A stretch of 64,000 nt of DNA, taken from assembly GCA_036346225.1 (NCBI GenBank), contig JARFIW010000170.1, positions 10,416,501 through 10,480,500 of the forward strand, written 5' to 3'. The number at the start of each line of letters is the position of its first letter. The stretch's first letter is position 1. The notes under the pieces were generated by a model. It saw nothing but the letters and a program-made list of their open reading frames with translations. It searched no databases and was not told the origin of the DNA. Both the position numbers and the translations under genes were made by a program. Positions 9,806 through 20,035 of the stretch are shown piece after piece. Source of the stretch: Platerodrilus igneus. Taxonomy: Eukaryota; Arthropoda; Insecta; Coleoptera; Lycidae.

Positions 9806-10246
9806 ATGGACGTGCTGTTATTGGTTGACCGCACACTATTTTGTTATTCGGCCATGGCAGAGGCGTTGCACTGCGCTATCATGCAGCCGGTTGGGTTTTA
9901 CTTCGAGTCGCTTTACAAGATCGTCTGTAGCTGTCAGGCAACCTACATTGGTCAAACTTCCCAATGGTTGAGGAACCGTCTGACACAACATAGAAGTGAC
10001 TGCAGGATAAATTCTAACAAATGTGCATTAGCTAAACATGTTTATACAACCCAACATACTCCCGCATATGAAGAAATTAAAATATTAGACAAAGAGTCCA
10101 ATTACAAAACCAGACTCTTTCTAGAATCTTACTATATTAACAAAGAAGAACAGTGTTTGAATAATAAACAAGATATAGAAGACTCACATAGATTTTATTC
10201 TACTCTATACAATTTGAATCACTTTAAATCTAATACGCTTCATTAA
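9806..10246 (+). CDS. Penelope-like GIY-YIG endonuclease fragment with fused N-terminal repeat
   Basis: The 146-codon frame has two parts. Residues 1 to about 36 are simply the translation of the inverted duplication at 9810-9912. From about residue 37 the protein resembles the C-terminal GIY-YIG nuclease domain of Penelope-like retroelements. It has YKIVCSCQATYIGQTSQ with the paired-Tyr core (Y..TYIGQT), then LRNRLTQHRSD with the conserved Arg and His, then KHV and a late Glu in FLESYYI. Such domains normally follow a reverse transcriptase, and no RT lies upstream. The frame is open to a stop at 10246 but is probably a truncated element. Expression is unproven, and the ATG lies in the duplicated DNA rather than native sequence. 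Confidence 0.75.
   Translation: MDVLLLVDRTLFCYSAMAEALHCAIMQPVGFYFESLYKIVCSCQATYIGQTSQWLRNRLTQHRSDCRINSNKCALAKHVYTTQHTPAYEEIKILDKESNYKTRLFLESYYINKEEQCLNNKQDIEDSHRFYSTLYNLNHFKSNTLH
9810..9912 (-). repeat. Right arm of 103-bp inverted duplication
   Basis: Exact or nearly exact reverse complement of 8525-8627, joined directly to the Penelope GIY-YIG sequence. It supplies the start codon of that frame. Confidence 0.95.
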
Positions 10247-10620
10247 GACCTTTTTTTTTGTCATGATAATCACACAAACATTCAATCTACATCATCTACT
10301 TTAACCACACTAATCTCCCAACATATTAGTTTTTAAGACTCAATTTGTTACTAGATCTACATCCTGTTTCCTACTAAATGAATTTTATTAATAAGTTTTG
10401 ATCAACGTAATCATACGTTAATTTTAAATTTTGACAATTTTACTATTTTTCAAATTTGACAAATATTGATTTTATACAGTAAGGAACTTATCTATTATAT
10501 TATGTTAGTTTTATATTACAACACTCCTAATTGTAGATGTTTTTGACAAAGGCAAAAAGTTTTGCCGAAACGTTAAGCAGAAGAAATTAAATTTTGATTT
10601 TTACATAAAGAATTATTATT
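10247..10620 (+). mobile_element. Penelope-like 3' region with stem + CGAAACG tail
   Basis: Non-coding DNA after the GIY-YIG stop. At about 10540-10580 it reads TTTTTGACAAAGGCAAAAAG then TTTTGCCGAAACGTTAAG. The stem GGCAAAA/TTTTGCC followed by GAAACG resembles the stem II plus GAAA half of a hammerhead ribozyme, which Penelope-like elements often carry. The CTGATGA half is not visible, so ribozyme activity is not claimed. Confidence 0.4.
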
Positions 10621-10656
10621 TGGACTTCTTACCCAGTATACTACCATCTTGATACA

Positions 10657-10660
<4 letters not shown>

Positions 10661-10693
<33 letters not shown>

Positions 10694-10721
10694 GATTTTC
10701 TTTTGTGCTTTCCAAAAGATA

Positions 10722-10763
<42 letters not shown>
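10661..10763. repeat. Two (TA)n microsatellites
   Basis: TA runs at 10661-10690 and 10723-10763 separated by about 32 bases of ordinary sequence. Frames through them encode only Tyr-Ile repeats. Confidence 0.95.
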
Positions 10764-10765
<2 letters not shown>

Positions 10766-10799
10766 CACATACCGCATTTAATTCGTACCACAAAGATTT

Positions 10800-11140
10800 A
10801 AAGTTTAGAATTCAAATTGAGTAACATTTCAATATCACAAGCTAGCCTTTGTATCTAAACTGTCCAAAAATTATTCAACATTTTGAACACCCACAATATT
10901 AAAATCAGCACCTATTATAAAAAACAGGCCGGACACTATTCTCGAAAACAAAAGACAAAAGCCAAAAGTTTGAAACACCCAACGTCATCTATAGCATACC
11001 TTGTACAGGCTGCGATGATCCATACATAAGCCAGACTAAGCAGTTACCTGGTAATAGGATCAGGAGACACAAATCTGATTGATTGCAAAAATTCTTCGTG
11101 TAATAATAAAGACACCATAGCTTTAGAAATTTCTTTCTGA
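10800..11140 (+). pseudogene. Second Penelope-like GIY-YIG fragment, decayed
   Basis: Around 10990-11085 one frame reads YSIPCTGCDDPYISQTKQ followed by NRIRRHKSD. This matches the start of a GIY-YIG nuclease domain (Cys-rich lead-in, YI.QTK, R..RH). An in-frame stop follows at once. Upstream DNA to 10800 may hold more of the same element, but frames are broken. Its sequence differs enough from the 9806 copy to be a separate family or an older insertion. Confidence 0.6.
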
Positions 11141-11179
11141 TGTTATCGCTCTACTTACCTCGACTACACTGCCAAAAGA

Positions 11180-12776
11180 TAAGTGTAACTTTTGTATGCC
11201 TGAACTTCGTTATTTTCGCCATGCAGTTAATGGCAAAGGCCTACTTCTTTATCCAGACAAAGTGTTTGCGATTCTTTCTATTCTAACTCCTACCAATTCT
11301 TCTGACATTCACCGGCTAATAAATATGGTCAGTAAATACCGACGAGTTATCTCTAATTTTGCGCTACCTTTGCGATTCCTCTTTCTGTCCGTAACAAGAA
11401 GAATGTTCTTTTTATATGGTCATCTGAATGTCAAAGTCCTTTTCAATTGTTTTATGTCCTGGTTTTTTCTTTTCCTAGTTTTCTTTGCCGTCTGTCATTC
11501 AAACTGAGGTCTCTGTGTTAGGAGCTATTTTAACTCAAGATACCTCTAATGGCGAAATCGTCATGCGCTTTATCAGTCGTTCGTTATCTACGGCTGAACG
11601 TCATTACTGACAAAAAATGTTTGGCTGTTCTTTGAACCATAAAGAAATTCAGGCTTTATGTTCAAGGTGCTAATTTTACTGTTAATACCTATCACTACTC
11701 GCCCTTCTGACTCAATAAGCAACCACGTCCCTCGGGTAGCTTGGTACGTTGATTGATACGCCTTCAACAATATGGCTGTTTCATTATACGTTGTAAAAAG
11801 AAAGAACGCTTGTTTCCTGGTGCGCTACCGCGGTCTGTGCTTGCGGAAACTCGTATTTTTTCTATTTCTTTACCTGCCCTTGATTCGAGGTGTATCATGC
11901 TTCGCACCCAAATTGCTACCCAAACTGATGACTTCTGGATAAGCTGTACTACAAACATGTTACTTCTCGGCAGTCACGACTTCAACCAGCTGATGACAAC
12001 TGGAAAGTTGTTGTTCCAAACGAACGACCTGCGTGTATCTTGGTAGAAAATCATGACTTTCCTACTGCTGGTCCCTTAGGAGTATCTAAGACAGTCGCCG
12101 AAATTGGCACTAAGTATTATTGGCCTAAGATTAGAGTTGACATAGGTCGTCATGTAAGTAGGTGTGTTGTGTGTTCCACTTACAAAGTGGTGCGCAAAAA
12201 CCTCCTAGTGTTGTCTTCAAGACCTACGCCTTCTCGATCTTGGCAAGTTTTGTGTGTTGACCTAACTAGTCCTTTACCTCACTCGTCTAAAGGACATTGT
12301 TTTGTCCAGTTGTAGCTGATTGCTTCACTATATATGTCTGTTTATTTCCTATCCGAAATTCTACTGATTCTGCTGTTTCCAAAGCTATTGAAGAACATCT
12401 TTTTCTGGTATATGGTACTCTACAATACATCATAACAGGAAATGGTGTACAATTTCGCAGCAAACCGTTTACGAAACTATGTGACGAATACAATACTAAA
12501 ATACTTTTTATCGCGCGCTATCATCCCTAGACGAATCCTGCCGAACGAATTAATACAGTACTAAAGAATATAATTTACTCTTTCGTTCATGACAATCAAC
12601 GTCTCTGGGTTGTAAATCTGGCAATAATTGGTTGTGGTCTTCGTACTACAAAGCAAGACGTAACTGGCTCTACGACGTATTTGGCTCTTTATGGTCGGAA
12701 ACATGTTTTATACGGTGATCACTTTGGTCCACCTCCTAATCGGGATGACTCATTATTTGATCCTAGTTATACGTAA
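11180..12776 (+). pseudogene. pol: Ty3/gypsy pol remnant (RT end, RNase H, integrase)
   Basis: Ordered pieces of a gypsy-type polyprotein lie in shifting frames. RT C-terminus is at 11196-11390 (MPELRYFRHAV, Y.G..V.GKG-like, SKYRRVISNFA). RNase H is at about 11515-11700 (GAILTQ, FISRSLSTAERHY). The integrase zinc-binding region is at about 12040-12180 (GPLGVSKTVAEIGTKYYWPK and HVSRCVVC). The integrase core follows at 12240-12560: CVDLTSPLP holds the first Asp, ITGNG stands where the second Asp (usually SDNG) is expected, and PAERIN holds the Glu. The C-terminal part runs to about 12776. At least four frame breaks, stops and the lost Asp mark it as dead. No LTRs of its own are recognisable. 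Confidence 0.85.
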
Positions 12777-12908
12777 GTTGAGCGCTGCTACATTACTGTC
12801 TCTTTCTACTTTATTATAATTTCTATAGTTGTCCCATTTTTGTTTTTGGCACTGCACTTTTGGGATATTCTCTCGGAATTATCCGTGTCAAGAAGTTCGC
12901 CTAACCTT

Positions 12909-14284
12909 ACTACGTACCTAGACGTAGCTGAAAGACACGTAAATACCAGACTAACTACCAGACGCGGAGAGCGGGGAGATTCACCTACATACAAAAAAAA
13001 ACAAAAAAACGTCGCCCACGATTATCTATTAACAATAAACGTAAATAAAATATTCTGTACAAACAAGCAAAAGAAATAAATTAAGCGTTAAAATTTCAAA
13101 GCAACCAATTATGTGATATGAACAATTTAGTACTTTAGATACGAAGTGTGCATCTCGTATTTTACACAAACTAAAACTAATCGGTAGAAAATAAACATGT
13201 GAGAGCTTTTGTCAAGCGTTTTTAAAATTGCGCATAATACCTTTTGTAAAATAAACTAATCAGTAGAAAAAAATTAAAGTGTGACAGTTTTGTCAAACAT
13301 TCTTTTAAATTGTTCATAATACCGTTTGTAAAATAAACTAAGCAGTAGAAAAAATAAGCGCGTGGGAACTTTTGTTAAACATTTTTAACAATGGCACATC
13401 ACATCTGTAGAGCGATAATATCTATCCGCAGCAACAAACAATAGTCCTTCAGCGTCACGTTTCTTATCACGTAACTACACCCAACGCTGATAAGGAATAT
13501 GCCTTTGATATACACAAAAGAAAACAAGTTGTATACCTGTATGTGTCGGGACTTAGCTTGCACGCCATCGGGAGTGAATCACCACCGCATCGTCACGGTC
13601 GTGGGGATCTATTTACCCTGTTACCATAACGGCACTAGCGATCTACAGGCAACGGCAGTTGATCTGTGGCAAAGAACAGCTGGGCCTACATAAAGAAAGA
13701 ACCAATTTGGCCTCCATCTGAGGTAAAAGATAATCTGATTAGGATGGGTAAGAGCAAAAAAACTCACCGATACACGCAAGACACCTCTTACTTGTCGAAC
13801 AAAAAAACGTGCATCGCTCTTGAAGTTCTGGGACGAGTAATGTATAAAATATTTCAACGCACAAGCTGCAGAATCAAATTAAAAATTGATTCAAACAACA
13901 CGAGTTCGAACTGCAACCTTCACGTTATCAAAGTGCGATTAGCAAACTGGAAAATACGCTATCAAATAATAATAGGATCCATTATTTTGACAAGTCTTTA
14001 GATGGGAAGCACAAGAAAAAGCAATTATACGTTATCGGAATGTTTAACAAATTAACGGATACCTATAACAAGGTATTGACTAATTAATTTATCGAATAAA
14101 TTTTTGAGTTAAAAGCAAAATGGATTTGAGTTAAAATTATGTTAAAGCGGGCTTATTCTGAACAGGTACATTATATAGGGTATTGTTGGAGAATTTAAGA
14201 ACAGAAATAGAATTTATTCGAGCGGGTAATGACTTAACCAGGAAAAAACGTGTATTTAATTTATGTTGAAAAATAAACATAACG
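12909..14284 (-). mobile_element. Solo LTR, family G (TGTTACG..TACGTAGT)
   Basis: In reverse complement this 1.38-kb block aligns along its length to 42121-43478 and 21284-22558. Shared landmarks in LTR order: TTTATTTTC start, GAATAAATTC, CCTGTTCAGAATAAGCCCGC, AATACCTTGTT.TAGGTATCC, CTGCAGCTTGTGCGTTGA, TCGCTCTACAG, several TTTGACAAAAG.TC.CAC repeats, CTTGTTTGTACAGAAT, end GGTACGTAGT. The start is mutated (CGTTATG for TGTTACG). Flanks ACCTT and GCCTA match poorly as a target duplication. There is no coding capacity. It sits just after the gypsy pol remnant, in the opposite orientation. Confidence 0.8.
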
Positions 14285-14290
14285 GCCTAT

Positions 14291-16360
14291 AATAAAACAT
14301 TAGTACCACGGTATTTACCAAACACAACCAACACAAATAAAGTACACATTATCCCTAATTAAGTATGCGTGTATCGAAAAGAAAAGCAACACCTTAAATT
14401 TATTCAATTATAATTATCCAACCTATCTACCTGCTAAATATAAATTTATGCACATACAATAGTGGTATTTGTTTATATTAGAACATCCTATTACATAGCG
14501 CTTATAACTAAGCGTGCACCAACGTAAAACCATAAATTTTATGTAAATAATGAAATATACATAAGCAAAATATGTAGCAGGTGGAAAAGTTGATCACTTA
14601 CAGCTTGTTGATTGAATACAAGCTAACTATTGTTGACGGATAATATTCACTCTAGAAACTCTTTCACAATATAACTGCATTTTTTCGAATTCTCGAGTAC
14701 TTTCACGTTTGGAACTTGATTTACTACAAACTCGAATTCAAAACTACTGTCACAAATTATTTAACCTGTTCACCTGCCGACGATGGTGCTTGTTTCTCGA
14801 GTAACTCAAGATCAAAGCTTGCATTGAAAGATTTAAATGAATTTGAACCGTCATTTTCGGTATTCATAAGCTATATTATTTTAGAAGATTACTTAACTAC
14901 GTTTATTCCTACAGTTTGGACGATTTGAACTGTATTACAGTCGAGTTGGAGGGGTTTTTCGGTACATGAGAATATATGTACTCACAGTTTGTATTTAATA
15001 TCGACATCTGCGGTAGTAAGCTGGTCAGTACGCCTTAAGTTTTATACTGATTTATGGTTTCTGTCTCTTGCATAATTTACAATAATTTCGGTTTTTTTCA
15101 ACACGTGAAATTGTTTTCAAATACACTTTTCTAAGCTTATTAATTTACGAAAATGTGTCAGTTCTTTATCTAATTTAATATTCCAACTGTGAAGTCCCGG
15201 TTTTATTGCCGGTTGTAAAAGAATGTACTAGAAACTTTACTATTTATGTTCTGTTTGAATATTATAACGAAAAAGCTGTGATCCTAAATTGTAAACCAGT
15301 CAAGCTTCTATAAAATTATAAGCTCACTTTAAAAGCGTAACAAAGCTCAGCTGAGGAAAGTTGCATCAATCGCAAGTAGTAGAAAACAGGTAAGTGCGGT
15401 AAAGTTGTTTCTCTGTATATCCAGCCTTGCCATTGTTGTACAAACTAGACAAAGTTATAAGGTTATCATATAATTAATTCTAAATATTAAATTAGAATAA
15501 TATCACAAACTCTACCTTATACAATCATTTGAAGTGACGAACTTTAAAAAATGAGAGGACAATTACAGGAAGAATTTATAGACTAGCGTAAGGAAATGTT
15601 TTGCAAATAATGAAATTCCTTTTTTTTAAATTTTAGTAAAAATAATATAGATTGGACAAGCACTCGGTTATTCTACGCAATAACCTTTTGCTTTCCATTC
15701 CACTCCTACGCGATTATTAAATAATGTAAATCGATATAACCTACATACACCAAACAATAAGGCTTACGAGTATACTTGCAATTTTCTTATATTTCCCTTT
15801 GTAGCTAATACATAAAATCGCTTGGGGTTGTTTGTGTACCCAAAACCAATTTTGCATGGCACTTTCAACTTTATTAAGTAAGCTATTTTGCTTTCAAATT
15901 TATCTACCAAATGCATGCTTGGAGTATAAAATAAAGTAGAAAACTGTGTATGTCAGACGGTAAATAAATATGTATTTATGGTTAATACGTATCATATTGC
16001 AAATAGACTATGACCCATTAATGGTGGAAATTAATACTCGTTTTAGAATATTGATAGATGTATGGGAAACAACTTTATTAGTAGAAGTAGAGATATGTGA
16101 CTATTTGGAGCAAAAATGTAGACTATTGGGTTAGACTCAGAATTCATTTATTTTAACCATTCCCAGACTTATAGCCCATCTTGATTTATTACAATTTAAA
16201 TAGAAACATATTCAATCATTTCATCAATACATCAAAATAAATTGAACTTCAATTAATGGTTTTTGAGGTCCAGATGTTAAGTAAAGTGCCCCCACCATTG
16301 TTGCAAAGGATGCATGCGCCCAGGGCAGATTTATATACGACATTTGAATATAGACTAACT
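14291..16360. other. AT-rich non-coding DNA
   Basis: About 2 kb in which I recognise no gene, repeat family or RNA. Frames are short and lack similarity. Confidence 0.5.
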
Positions 16361-17010
16361 GCCGAAAATCGGCATGTAAACATTTCTAATTTTAGTTTTA
16401 AATTTGTAAGTGAATTCGCGCCAATATTTTAAAAGACTTGTGCGTGCATTTCCGTCACTTTAGATAGTTGCGTCGGCGCTCGAGATTGCGCAGACGCGAA
16501 GTGAGGAAGTAAGTGGTGATTTCCGTCACGTCGGGACTAGTCAACAAAACATCGAATCGTGTGGTTATCTGTGTGCCTTTTAGCTTGTCTTTTCTTTTTC
16601 AGGTTATGTAGGTTTCCTTTGTCGTATCTCTGCCCTGTATCATTCCTCACCTTATTCCTGTCGTGCCTCTACACAAGAAGAGAGAAGACAACACAAATCA
16701 GGTTTCGACGAGGTGACGTAGGACGACCCACGCCCAACAACGCCCAACTGCCGCCAAAATAGCTGTCTTGTTGTGAAGAGGTCCATAGTTTACGTGAGTA
16801 CACTTATTTTTTCCTATAATTGCAATAAACATTTTTTGCATGTGATAATAATTTGTAACATAAATATGACGTAACCCCTTATTGCGCAACATTATGCATG
16901 TATTTATTGTGTTACCAACTGTCGTAGTGACTCTTATAAATTACGCTGCGGGGGCTCTAACGAGTATACCTTAGAGTAGAGAACCTTAGAGTATAACAAT
17001 ATATACCATT
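16361..17010 (-). repeat. Dispersed repeat family E, copy 1
   Basis: The reverse complement matches 35690-36330. Shared blocks include TTATAAGAG.CACTACGACAG, GCGCAATAAGGGGTTACG, GGGCGTGGGTCGTCC, CTCGAGCGCCGACGCAACTA, AGTGACGGAAATGCACGCAC and the end ACCGATTTTCGGC. A third, weaker copy is at about 43975-44312. Length near 650 bp, lack of coding and insertion of copy 2 inside a BEL element suggest an LTR or non-autonomous transposon. Confidence 0.75.
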
Positions 17011-17130
17011 AACTAGATTTTTCATATTCTGGTCTTTGCTCGAATCTTCTAGATTTCTGTAGAATACTCTTTGGTTATGCAACCTGCGTGTTTGACGGGT
17101 TGCTTAAAAGTTCGTAACACTGTCCACTTT

Positions 17131-17334
17131 TTAAAACCGTGACGCCCGGATTGTAGAAACATTTTGACGCCAATTTAATAACTGATGACGGTGTCGGCAG
17201 CTATCTCCTCTGGTGCATCCACCACGTCGTTGGAAATTACAGTCAACACTCTTTGCTTGGTCTTGGCAGATAACCGGTTGATAGCAACAAACAAGGACAT
17301 GAACGTTGGTTCCCTGGAAAATTACTTCTAGCAT
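17131..17334 (-). CDS. Short frame with CCCH zinc finger (orphan)
   Basis: The 67-codon minus-strand frame contains CNFQRRGGCTRGDSCRHRH, a clean C-x7-C-x5-C-x3-H finger of the type found in RNA-binding ZC3H10-like proteins. The basic, Arg-rich spacing is typical. Outside the finger nothing is recognisable, and an overlapping frame at 17243-17437 has no similarity. There is no second finger, intron signal or poly(A) site, so this may be an exon or retro-pseudogene fragment or chance. It lies just beyond repeat E copy 1. The minus-strand repeat starts downstream of it, so a 3' reading frame of a larger element is also possible. Confidence 0.35.
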   Translation of the reverse strand: MLEVIFQGTNVHVLVCCYQPVICQDQAKSVDCNFQRRGGCTRGDSCRHRHQLLNWRQNVSTIRASRF

Positions 17335-17439
17335 ATTTCGAACTAAGCGATCCAGTCAACAGCCTAGCTTGGGCACCGCTAATCTCGTTACTCCATTTTC
17401 CATCATCTGAGGCTTGAGACTTAGCAAGGTTTCCCATAG

Positions 17440-18053
17440 ATGTCCATAACTTGAAAATTTTAAGTTCGTTGTTTCTCTACTACTTCGAGCTATCTAATAA
17501 TCGGATGAACGTTTACCTATCTCAACATTTCATCGTTCTAGAACACGGTGTCATATAATAAGCTTCTTTTAATTAAAAATACGTCTTTTGTTATTAAATT
17601 ACAAATGAAATCCTTTCAGAACATTTATTCATGCGAATTTCTCGTTATTATTAAAAGTATTTGACCGTAAATCGATCATTGAATTAAATTGAAATTCTTT
17701 ATAAAATATTTAAGCATTTGAACAGGATCTTTTAATTATTAATTACAAATGAAAACACTTTCTCCTATGCATTTGAACTTAAATTTCTCCAAACTTAATG
17801 CTTTTATTGTAAAATATAGGTGAAACTCTTTTGATGAGCTTTAGTTTATGTGTCAAACGTATTAAATACCGTATTTTAATATGAAACACGATCCCTTTGT
17901 TATCAAACTATTTAATAGTTAACATTTTTTGCTTTAAGCGTAATTGATACATTTTATACCGGGGAATTTACAATTATTTTCTATAAAAATGAATATCTAA
18001 ACATTTGGCTTTTTCTTTAATTTTCTCCAATGTATGAAGTCAGATGACCTTGC

Positions 18054-18055
<2 letters not shown>
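17440..18055. other. AT-rich non-coding DNA
   Basis: No recognisable feature. Confidence 0.5.

Positions 18056-18091
<36 letters not shown>
18056..18091. repeat. (AC)n microsatellite
   Basis: Pure AC run of about 36 bases next to the left arm of the foldback element. Confidence 0.95.
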
Positions 18092-18095
<4 letters not shown>

Positions 18096-18110
18096 TAATA
18101 TTTTATTACA

Positions 18111-18366
18111 TAATTTAATACGCTTATTTTTATACGCATTAGAGAAACTAAATATTGAGAAATTCTAATTTTTCCCGTTTTCTTTTCTTTGGGTGGTAAT
18201 TTGCGTAGAGTTTGAGTGTTCAATAATCTTTCGTAACCTCATTATTGTACACCCCAACTCTATGCATGCTAATTACCACCCAAAGAAAGAAAAACTGGAA
18301 AAATTAAAATTTTTCAATACTTAATTACTTTGCCCTGTATAAAAATAAGCGTATTTAATTATGTAT
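18111..18366. mobile_element. Foldback MITE with arms of about 105 bp
   Basis: ACATAATTTAATACGCTTAT at the left is mirrored by ATAAGCGTATTTAATTATGT at the right. Further in, TTTCTTTGGGTGGTAATTTG pairs with AATTACCACCCAAAGAAAG. Arms are imperfect and the loop is about 35-45 bases. No coding capacity. The architecture is that of a non-autonomous foldback or MITE. Confidence 0.75.
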
Positions 18367-19265
18367 TTAAATCCCGAGTACTGCATTTAAGGACGAATGT
18401 AAAAAAATCGTAAACTTAAAAAGCCCAACTTTAAGCTGTGCGTGCAAATACTCTTGAGAGGTACATTGTGCAAATAATCATTTTATACGAATAAGAAGCA
18501 CTCAAAAACGAAATAATCATTAAAAATACAATAGAAAAATAACTTCAAGAAACAATTCTTCTATTTAACAGAACTTAATAAAACGAGTTTCATTTTAAAA
18601 TAAATTTGTTATTTATTGAAAACATAATACGTTTGCGTTACTGAAAGATATATTGCATTTACAATTTAAGAATATATTTACCAGCTTTAATTAATTATAT
18701 AATTAATTTTTCGTGTATAAAACATTTGCTAGAACATGTTTAACTGCGGTGGAGACAAATTTTATTACATTTTGAAGAAAAAAATCCTGTAAACCGAAAA
18801 TGAGTTGCATACATTTAAAAAAGTACTTAATAAATTCCGGGTGTAAAGAGATTATTTAAAACTAAAAATGAAATATTCATTCTCGTTAAAAATAACACTA
18901 CAAATTTCAAACAAAAACATTATAATTCTAGAATTTTCTGTTACTAAATAAGAGAATACGTCACTTTATTTGCTAAAAAAAACCAATTATTAGTAGCGAT
19001 GAATAAAGACATCTATACAAAGAAACAAGTACCAGTTAAAAAGCCATACTAGATTAATATAAGAACGATTAAAAACCTTACGTATTACAGAGGAGACGCG
19101 CCCATTAACTCCGTGCATTAGAAGAAAATAGACGACGCTTTACGATAGACATAAATTATGATAGCTCCGACAGCTTTATACTAATTAGATCATAAGACGC
19201 AAAATCGAATCCTAAATTTAATGATATAAAACTAATGACACCCTGTATAGGCGTATCACAGCAAT
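18367..19265. other. AT-rich non-coding DNA
   Basis: Nothing recognised except a CACCCTGTATAG string near 19240, which resembles the terminal motif of common insect MITEs. Confidence 0.5.
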
Positions 19266-19540
19266 ATGTAATAATAACTTAGACTTTTTTATGTAAAGCC
19301 CAAATGATCATTTTAAATTGAGCTAGTAATTGTAAGATGGAAAATATAAGATCTTGGTCAGGACTTGAACCTGAATTTTGGTTTTGCCGGAACCATGCGT
19401 TTACCAATTACGCCACTGAGATCGATGACGACAATTGGGAAAGGAAAATGTAAAGGCCCGGATAGGATTTGAACCTGCATTTTCAGCTTTCCGGGCTAAC
19501 GTATGTAACTTGCTTATTGGTCGGTAAGGGCAACCTTAAA
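19266..19540 (-). mobile_element. tRNA-derived SINE, family B
   Basis: The minus strand holds a tRNA-like head at 19349-19423. It has A box TGGCGTAATTGG, a 5-bp anticodon stem (TGGTT/AACCA) with a 7-base loop CCGGCAA, T-arm TCAGG-TTCAAGT-CCTGA carrying B box GGTTCAAGTCC, and a degenerate acceptor stem. A second tRNA-like segment upstream (about 19455-19530) keeps B box GGTTCAAATCC and an aligned anticodon region but a poor A box. Downstream (19266-19348) is the body shared with 1837-1963. A dimeric head is possible. The missing T33 and mispaired acceptor argue against a working tRNA gene. Confidence 0.65.
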
Positions 19541-20035
19541 CAACAACCAAGCGCGTCTAATTGCAGCACGATTCTAAATCCTACGCGACCTGGAATGTGT
19601 ATAAGGATTGCCCGTTATTGTATATTGCCGCTTTAATGTACATAACCTTTATCTTTTTAATTTTTTAGTTAAACGGACATTTTGTGTAAAAAGATTAAGA
19701 TAATTGGTATTTGTCTTTTGTTGCTCCTTGTTAGTTTTACATTTTATATTAATATTTAAATTTAGGAGATTTTTAAACCCAGTATGGGGAAGGTATCCTT
19801 GCTATCAATAATTTAAGTTTCTACGGGTAAGTTTCACGATCATTGTTTCCCACACGTTTGAGTACATTAATCTACGTTTGTGTTTCCAAGCTGCAAGAAT
19901 GCGGCTGTGGTTAGAGGTTTGGCCGTGAGAGTGTGAAAAAAGGGTGGGATACCATAGTTGATGAGAACTAAGCCTCTTAAAGAACGTATGTGAAGTTCTA
20001 GCTCTGCGAAGTGATTCCATTCTTGTCTGTACCTC
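19541..20035. other. Non-coding DNA
   Basis: No feature recognised. Overlapping minus-strand frames of 66-71 codons lack similarity. Confidence 0.4.

Noticed and set aside
10540..10580. Functional hammerhead ribozyme
   Set aside because: Only the stem followed by GAAACG is seen; the CTGATGA core half and a defined cleavage site are not found. Kept as a finding only.
11753..12046. 97-codon frame between gypsy RNase H and integrase
   Set aside because: It belongs to the decayed gypsy pol connection region rather than being an independent gene.
19349..19423. tRNA-Ala (GGC) gene
   Set aside because: The cloverleaf is recognisable, but position 33 is C rather than T and the acceptor stem has two mismatches. 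The body is shared with another dispersed copy, so it is a SINE head.
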